Part shown: positions 57,370-64,000 of the stretch, piece by piece
Layout: every line of letters begins with the position of its first letter
Numbering within the stretch: position 1 is the first letter of the stretch
DNA from: Nicotiana tabacum
Lineage: Eukaryota; Streptophyta; Magnoliopsida; Solanales; Solanaceae
Direction: 5' to 3'
NCBI RefSeq assembly: GCF_000715075.1
Contig: NC_134082.1
Coordinates: forward strand, 57,747,466-57,811,465
Length of the DNA: 64,000 nucleotides
Position numbers and translations under genes: made by a program
The notes under the pieces: model-generated
Databases searched by the model: none
The model's input: only the letters and a program-made list of their open reading frames with translations
Told to the model about the DNA's origin: nothing

Positions 57370-59007
57370 CTTGAGGTGGGTGCATCCCCACCTTTTCCAC
57401 TCCTTATAGTAACGTCCATGGCATGTCCCATTTTATTCTCACCCTTTGGGTTCACCACCGTGTCACTTGTTAGTGCCCCCTTAGGATGAGTGTTTAGAGC
57501 TTGAGAGATTTTCCCCATTTGAACTTTCAAGTTGCGAATTGATGTGTTGTGTGAGGCTAGTTAGGCATCAGAGTCAGCATTATTCTCCATCATTTGTTTG
57601 AATATATTCTCAATTCGTCCCACCTTATTATTGGAAGAACTTGGACCATGGGAAGGATAAGGAGGTGGTTGCTCGGTTGTTGATACATCGGGGGCCTTTT
57701 AAAGCCCAACCCTCGATTGCCTTGATTATTATTTCATCCCTATTGGTTGTTGCCTCCCCAATATCCTTGATTGTTTCCACTCCAATTGCCTTGGTTATTT
57801 CCACCATTCCAATTCCCTTGATTGTTACCCCCATTTCAATAACCTTGGTTGTTAGAATTCCAATTACCTTAAGGTCACCATTGTTGTTGATTCGGGCCTT
57901 GAAAGTTGTTTATTTGCCTTTGAAAGTTGTTCATGTATTGCACTTCCTCCCCTTGTTCATTGTAAGATCATATTAATCAAACCAACTATCTTCTTGTACA
58001 TAATTTTCCACACGGTTTTTCACTTGTGGATCCTTTGGCCTTCTCTTGTTCACCATCATACTAACTCCCTCTATGGCATTGACTTGCTTAGGATTTTGTA
58101 CTTGTTGAAGCTGATCTTTTGCTAATTGATTCATTGTGGTGGTCAATTCATCAATGGCTTGCCCATTATCATGCAATTCTTTATGCAGGTGAATCATATT
58201 CGGACCACCTTGAGGAACATCCGCTCTACTTTGCCATGCCGATGAAGTATCCGCCGTTTCATCTAAAATCTCACAAGCTTCCGTATACGGCTTTGTCATG
58301 AAATTTCCACAGCAAGTTGGTTGACCATGCATTGTTTGGTAGTATTGATCTCCCGATAGAAAGTTTGTTGAATCATAGCCTTCGTCATGTCATTATTGGG
58401 GCACTCTTTGACCATTGTTCGGTACCTCTCCCATATTTCATGCAATGGCTCATTGGGCTCTTGTTTGAATGATAGAATCTCATATCTAAGAGTAGTCATA
58501 TGCCCGGGAGAAAAGCTTGGAAATAAATTTCTCCGCCAATTTATCCCATGTATGGATGGAATGGTTTGGCAATCTCTCTAACCAATCCAAGGTTGTCCCC
58601 CGTAGAGAGGAAGGAAATAACATCAACCTTAAAGCATCTTCAGAGACGTTTGTGTGTTTACTCCCCCAACAAGTGTCCACAAACCCCTCCAAGTGTTTGT
58701 ATGCATTTTGACTCGGAGCCCCGGTGAAGAATCCTCGTTGCTCTAGCAAAGTGAGCATTACATTCGTGATTTGAATGTTGCCCGCCCTAATATGGGGTGG
58801 GGGTATGGCACTTGCATACCCTTCATGCGGCAACACATGGTGTGGAGCCGCTCTTGGTGGAGGTGAGGGTGGAACTGGGACGTTGTCTTGAGGTGGTCGG
58901 CCTCTTCTATTTGCTTGAGGTTCAAGAGGAACCTCTTAAACTTGGTCATCTTCCACGTCCACATCCCCCAAAGGAATGTTTCCTAGTTGATCATTGTTGA
59001 GGGCCAT
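57370..59007 (-). pseudogene. Athila gag
   Basis: The start ATG is at 59007 (MALNNDQLGNI), with a stop about 27 codons in. It continues through a Pro-rich leader to the Retrotrans_gag core at 58486-58836 (GFVDTCWGSKHTNVSEDALR, LFPSSLRGTTLDWLERLP, WDKLAEKFISKLF) and 58296-58499 (RYEILSFKQEPNEPLHEIWE). Then QSRADVPQGG, a Gly/Asn-rich repeat tract (57640-57870) and the tail MGHAMDVTIRSGKGG near 57400, typical of Athila. Several stops and frame changes make it non-functional. Confidence 0.83.
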
Positions 59008-59106
59008 TGTTTCTCCTATAAATGATTCATAAAAATCAGTAACAGGGAAGGAAAAGAAGACAATTCACACACAAAACCAAATATATAGCTAAATTTGTTT
59101 TAATGC

Positions 59107-59124
59107 TCCCCAGTAACGGCGCCA
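59107..59124 (-). other. Athila primer-binding site (tRNA-Asp type)
   Basis: The minus strand reads TGGCGCCGTTACTGGGGA, one base from the standard TGGCGCCGTTGCCGGGGA pattern region by region. It lies five bases past the LTR end (TGATCTCG on the + strand at 59130). Confidence 0.88.
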
Positions 59125-59129
59125 AAAAT

Positions 59130-60240
59130 TGATCTCGTCCATGTCACAACTCTATTTAAGGTTGTAAAATGGTCGATGCAATAGTAATACCCAGCAAGGA
59201 GTCAGGGTCAATTTTCTACAGGGAGCTATGAATAGAACCTAGGAGTATATATTATAGCGAATGAGCTTGAATTATCTCAAATTGCACATTCACAAAATTG
59301 GGTTGTTTCTAAGTCTAATTTAAATTAAGATTACCAACTAAGAATTGAAACTAGAAAATTATTTTTATTGTTTTTCAAATGATATAAAAGGCCTAGGGCT
59401 ATGACCTTCACCTAGGTGTTTTCCTAACAGGTTGTAAACTTTAAAACTTATTTTATTGGTCGAGTGTATTATAGCTATTAACACTCTAGTACCCACTCAA
59501 TACCTCTCGGTCAGAGAATAATTTTGCCCAATTTGGCTTTCTCAAGTCCAAATGGGTATTGAACAAAACGGTTGATAAAAATCTCAAGTCAGGTTTTACT
59601 ATCTCTAGATTCAACCCTTTAACTGGGACTATCAATCTCTTGATTTATCCCAATTTCTTGTTAGCCAAGTTTTCCTAGACTAAGTCTCTTTTTCTCAAGT
59701 AGAGACCAAGTCAAATAGGCATGAACTAATATTTGTAACCATTAATTCTACAATTAAAAGCAATAACAAGGCTAAATAATAAACACCCAACCATAAACAA
59801 GCGATAAATCAAACACCCATTAAGTTTAAACTCTAGGGTTGGGTCACAACCCTAGTGAGAATCTAGCTACTCATGCTTAAAACAGAAGAAATAGAAGAAG
59901 AAACAACCCAATTTTTCAAATGATATTAAACCAATATTGATGATTAAAATAATGAAATTTATGTTCAAAAAGCTCAAAAAGGCAAAAACTACTATAGAGG
60001 GTAAAGAAAAATGTCTATTGTGGCTGCTGATATCACAACTTGACCTAAAAAAGTAAAACTCTTCTATTTATGCAGAGTTAGAATTTTCGGACAAAAATGC
60101 CCCTTCGGAGGTTCTGCGGCCACACAATTCCATGTGCGATCCGCACTTTGCTTCAGCCTGACAGGATTGGAATCTTGCGGCCGCACAATTCTGAACTGCA
60201 GCCACATCTCTCTCTTTCTGCGGTCCATATATTTTGTAAG
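59130..60240 (-). mobile_element. Athila 5' LTR (right border uncertain)
   Basis: It begins TGATCTCGTCC on the + strand next to the primer site. It holds CTAGGAGTATATATTATAG near 59240 and G+C-richer GCGGCC(A/G)CACAATTC elements at 60115-60215. I could not find a clean outer TG...CA partner. The bases 60241-60300 resemble a motif that recurs inside LTR-X (TGTAAGCTCAAAAA at 60249 and at about 60419). Confidence 0.55.
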
Positions 60241-60300
60241 TCAATTTATGTAAGCTCAAAAATGAGATCCTCTTTGAAAGTATATAAAGTAATTTAATGA

Positions 60301-62833
60301 TGTTACACTCCGTTTTCACAAACCTTTAAGAGTTAATATTTGGGGATGAATATTTCTAAAAGGGAAGGATATTACACCCATACTTCAGACGTCACTGTCA
60401 TTATAAGATTATCTAATGTAAGCTCAAAAAAGGTGAAATGCTTTTTCAAGGCTAAGGAAGGTTTATCAAAGTCTTAAGTAAATTAAGATGAATGAGACTT
60501 GGAAGAAAATAAATGAGATAATGGATATGTAAAATTGTGTTGCTTTCTTACCGGGATACTTACTTGAGCTGCTCGCTTACCCGCCGTACTAGCTTGAGCT
60601 ACTTAACACATGTTATTATTATTAAACGAGTAAAAGACACGTGTATAAGTGAATAAGGGTAGCATGTGAAACCTATAAAGTAACCAAGTAGGTGACAAGT
60701 AAGTGTGTCCCCTACTTGCAAAAAGGGAAGGCCCAAATTAGTCCACCTAAATGGACATGTATAGGTTGCCAAGAGGACCTTTTTAGGGGTTTAATCAAGA
60801 CACCTCCCCTCATAATATCCAAGTAGTATAAACATAAAGAGAGCTATGAAATTCTCTACCAAATTGATCTACTCCAAACTTTCAAGAAGTTGTGGATAAT
60901 CTTCTTCATCTTTCAATTCAAGTTAAAGGGTAATCTCCAATTTTGAAGAGTCTGAAGTGAAGCAAGTTAATGGTCATCAAGGGAAATATAATACCATTTT
61001 TTCATCCCATAAAGATCCGATCTAGATAATAAAAGCATCTTTTCTTCATTTATTTGAGTTTATCTCAGTTCTAGCTAGGTTGTTTGGGGAAGAACTTGCG
61101 AAGTAGGGGCTGAAAATTGAGTTGAAATTGTTGAGATGTTATGAATTGTTTGGAGTAGTTTCATGTTATTATATGGCTATAACATGTGAATATTGGCTTT
61201 GACATGTTGTTTTTAAGCTTATTGGTACCTTGACTAAGTTATGAGAGTTAAAATTGATGAAGTAATAATCCGAAAATCAATTTTCAGTTGTTGTAATTTG
61301 TAGACTGCTATGAGTTCGTTCTTATATTGTGTTGTGTCTTAAAAATCAGTATTTATTACTTGAGTATATTTTGATTTGCCCGTTTGAAGTGTATTCAAGA
61401 GTTCTAGCTAAATTTTAGGGATAGAAAAGTGCAAAGTAGCACTGGGTTATTGTGTGAGATTGTATGGACTATTTTGGTGATGTATTGTGATGGATGTTAA
61501 GGTGGTATATTGATGTTATATATTTTTTGACATTCTGGGCATGTTGGTCTTGTTTTTTGATTTGGGGAAAGAAAAATAATAAGGGGAGGTGTTGTCCAAT
61601 TACTCGTAGACGAGCTAGTCACTCATTTATGTTGAATTCCAGCTTCTGTATGCTTAACAATGCTTCTATATCGTTGTTGTAGATTGAATTACTAACGGGT
61701 TGAACCAACGACATGAGGTTAAGTAAGCAACAAAAGTATGTTAAGGATATCCCTTCTTTCCTTTTGGCATGATCCATATGATACAAACGAAACGAGCAAA
61801 CATGCAACTTTTATAAATGACTCTATTCATAGAAGTATGAGGGATGCGTATGTTGTTGATTCCCCATATGTCCTATTATTATATCTTCTATTTATGGATC
61901 TCAAAAAATATGTAAGTTGATAAAGTTATCCAAAGTCATATTGATCTTATGAAATTCGGAGAGATCTTATTGACTTACTTCATTATGCACTGCATTCATT
62001 TATAAATGTACATTGACCCATAATCAAATGGCGTTATATATGCATATATTATATGTATATGAAATATGGGGAAGGTTACGGCATCATATACTCACCACCA
62101 CCTGATCACCTGTCATACGTTAATGATTTCGCCCATTAAGGCCGAGATGATATGATGGGATGCCCTCATAGGCTTGATGATATTATGTACGCATATACGT
62201 ATGAATGATATGAAATTTGTACACATATACATGTCACTATAAATGTTTCATGATTCACTAAGCTATTCAGACATATAGGTTGAATCATTTACTCCATGTT
62301 TCTTTCATGTTTTTTATATACTACTTTTCATGCCTTCCATACTCAGTACTTTATACGTACTAACGTCCCTTTTGTCCAGGAACGTTGCTTTTCATGCCCG
62401 CAGGGTCCCCGATAAACAGGTTGACAGTCCTCCTAGTAGGCTATCAGCTCAGCGGCACTCCACTTTCTCTGGAGTTGCCTATTTGGTCAGTATACTTTGG
62501 ACATGTAGTTATTTGTATGGCGGGGCCTTGTCCCTACCTTTATGACGTTTATGTACTTTTAGAGACTGGTATACATATGTCATGCATATGAAGATTGTAT
62601 GGCCTTGTCGACCTATGTTTTGAGTGTACAAGTGATCATTTTGGTCTTATAGCTCTGTATGTCACATGTATAAGTTTGTATTCCATGTTCGGTTGTCCTA
62701 TATCGAGTATTCTCTTATGTTTTATTCTAGCCCATTAACCCATGATGGTACGATAAAAAAGATATGTTATGTTGGTACTCAATTGGATAAGGCACCGGAT
62801 ACCCGTCGCGGTTCATCGATTTGGATCGTGACA
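60301..62833 (+). mobile_element. LTR-X copy B, apparent solo LTR
   Basis: It starts TGTTACACTCCG and ends GATCGTGACA, 2533 bp. It is not followed by a primer site and not preceded by a polypurine tract, so it looks like a solo LTR. Its 62030-62355 segment matches 17954-18327, and its 61725-61890 segment matches 8660-8822. A TATA-like TATAAAC lies at 60827 upstream of a pyrimidine-containing leader. It has conserved GCTATCAGCTCAGCGG and ATGGCGGGGCCTTGTCCC near 62445-62535. Flanking 5-bp duplications do not match (AATGA left, TAAAT right). Confidence 0.72.
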
Positions 62834-64000
62834 TAAATTTTAAACAATAACTAATAGATCATCAATAAAACAACTTTTGAACTATGTGATTAACTTAATG
62901 GAGCATAGTTGGAGCTGCAAAGTACATTAGACGAAACCCTAATTTTTTTGTTTAAAACATGCTCTGAGTTTTGATAAAGTGCCCTGGCTTTTAATATATG
63001 GAGATGAAAATAGAATTATGCTAGTAATTATCATAAGAAAATAAAATTAAAAAATACCAAATTAGGTAAAAATAAAATAAAAGAACATATCAAATCAGTT
63101 AAATATTAGTTTAAATATATAGATATCGATTATTTCATGGTTATTACAAAGATCTCATGAAACATAATGCTTTAAATAAAAGGTCATGTTTCATCCTCCG
63201 TTCTATTTTAGTAATTCAAACCCTTGATGTGAGAGCAGAACATTTAAAGGCAAAATACCTTATCACCCCCCTAAACTTGTCATGGATTATTAGTTACAGC
63301 CTTAAACTATTCGTGGTCTTAATTATCCCTTTCAATTATGTCTTTTGAGAGCCATTAACCCCAAGATGCTAATGTGGAAAATTATGTGGGTGCACTCGCC
63401 TGCCACGTGAATTTTTCTGTATATGTGGCATTTTTTAAAAAATAAAATATATTTTTACCTTTTTAAGTATGTTACTTTTATAGATAATTTTTTCGAATAC
63501 AATTTATAATAAAAGTTGGATAGAACTACATTATTTAGACTAATTTTTTTATTTGGCTAACAATAATAAAGTTTTAGTTAATTTTTTTTGAATTTAACCT
63601 GAAAATAAGGATTTATACAATTGAAATAAATAGTCAAGACATCTAAAAAGTTATAAAAAGACATAGTTTGAAATTAATTATTTTGGCTATAATATTTTAT
63701 ATAGCTCCAAATTATGGTGCTCTAAAATTATACTTTTTACATATTTTACCTGAAAAGTAAAAATATACAGTTAAAATAAATTGTTATTGCATCAAAAGAA
63801 GAAATAAAATGAAACATCACATTTACTGTTGAAAGGACTTTTGGGAAAAAGTTACAGTTTTCAAACTTACTCATATTTTTAACGATGTCGGTAAAGGATT
63901 TGGGCTTTTATTGGTATACTTGAAAAGTGGAATTGTCTTCGGAAAACTATGAAAAGGCTGAGCACTTTACTTCTGAGCTATTTTCTTTATGTTTTTGTTG
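62834..64000. other. Right flank, no supported gene
   Basis: A+T-rich DNA with stops in all frames. The only structured element I see is the segment at 63258-63425. The 63-codon open frame at 63157-63348 overlaps that repeat and is not a gene. Confidence 0.5.
63258..63425. repeat. Recurrent Solanaceae-type repeat, class unknown
   Basis: It starts near ATACCTTATCACCCCCCTAA and runs through TATGTCTTTTGAGAGCC to CTGCCACGTGAATTTTTCTG. I recognise this wording from repeats scattered through Solanaceae genomes, where it often marks the end of a DNA transposon or MITE. I cannot see a partner terminal inverted repeat in the window, so its class and borders are open. Confidence 0.35.

Larger units (their letters stand above)
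55946..60240 (-). mobile_element. Athila element, 5' part only
   Basis: Ty3/Gypsy Athila lineage on the minus strand: LTR from 59130 rightward, tRNA-Asp-type primer site, gag, protease region and the first residues of reverse transcriptase. At about 55945 it runs into Tekay copy 3, so the rest of pol and the 3' LTR are gone. The right limit of the LTR is uncertain, between about 60060 and 60300. Confidence 0.83.

Noticed and set aside
1..64000. Endogenous pararetrovirus or other virus-derived genes
   Set aside because: All reverse transcriptase blocks group with LINE, Tekay, Ogre or Athila by their neighbouring domains; no movement-protein or coat-protein motif was seen.

Overview
This window is plant nuclear DNA, almost certainly from a Solanaceae genome. 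It is A+T-rich, has no operons, ribosomal or tRNA genes, and no convincing intact host gene. Nearly all of it is retrotransposon sequence, nested and broken by stops, frameshifts and deletions. The family placement rests on repeat types I recognise from Solanaceae (Tekay-type LTRs starting TGTAACGACCCGACCGG, Ogre-type LTRs ending GGGGCGCGACA, GCCCGAGGGGC arrays). I cannot name the genus.

Layout, left to right. 1-2040: unassigned flank with an (AT)n microsatellite. About 2040-6823: a LINE on the + strand (DUF4283/zinc-knuckle ORF1, then endonuclease and reverse transcriptase). It stops just after the FADD motif, where an LTR (here called LTR-X, copy A) appears to have inserted. LTR-X A runs 6824-8822, is interrupted by a Tekay-type element (8823-17953, LTR-internal-LTR-internal), resumes at 17954-18327, and is interrupted again by a large Ogre element on the minus strand (18328-36135).

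Ogre copy 1 has a 4.6 kb 3' LTR, a polypurine tract, a 29-bp minisatellite, pol, protease/G-patch, gag, a deleted ORF1 remnant, a tRNA-Arg-type primer site and a 3'-truncated LTR block. At 36136-38863 lies a rearranged pair of Tekay fragments in opposite orientations. Ogre copy 2 (38864-48763, minus) follows, without integrase or 3' LTR but with a long extra ORF1 that resembles DUF7745. Its 5' LTR is cut by another Tekay element (48764 to about 55945, minus) carrying the most complete Tekay pol in the window. This abuts a truncated Athila element (about 55946-60240, minus). A solo LTR-X copy B lies at 60301-62833, and the right flank (62834-64000) holds only a short recurrent repeat.

No gene network or novel enzymatic system is visible. 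The value of the window is structural: reconstructable nesting, LTR-embedded motif arrays that differ between related elements, a minisatellite with higher-order periodicity, three phased hairpins in an Ogre 3' region, and in-frame or catalytic-site deletions in retroelement genes. LTR boundaries were set by TG...CA ends plus adjacent primer sites or polypurine tracts. Domain calls come from reading translations by eye, with no database search.
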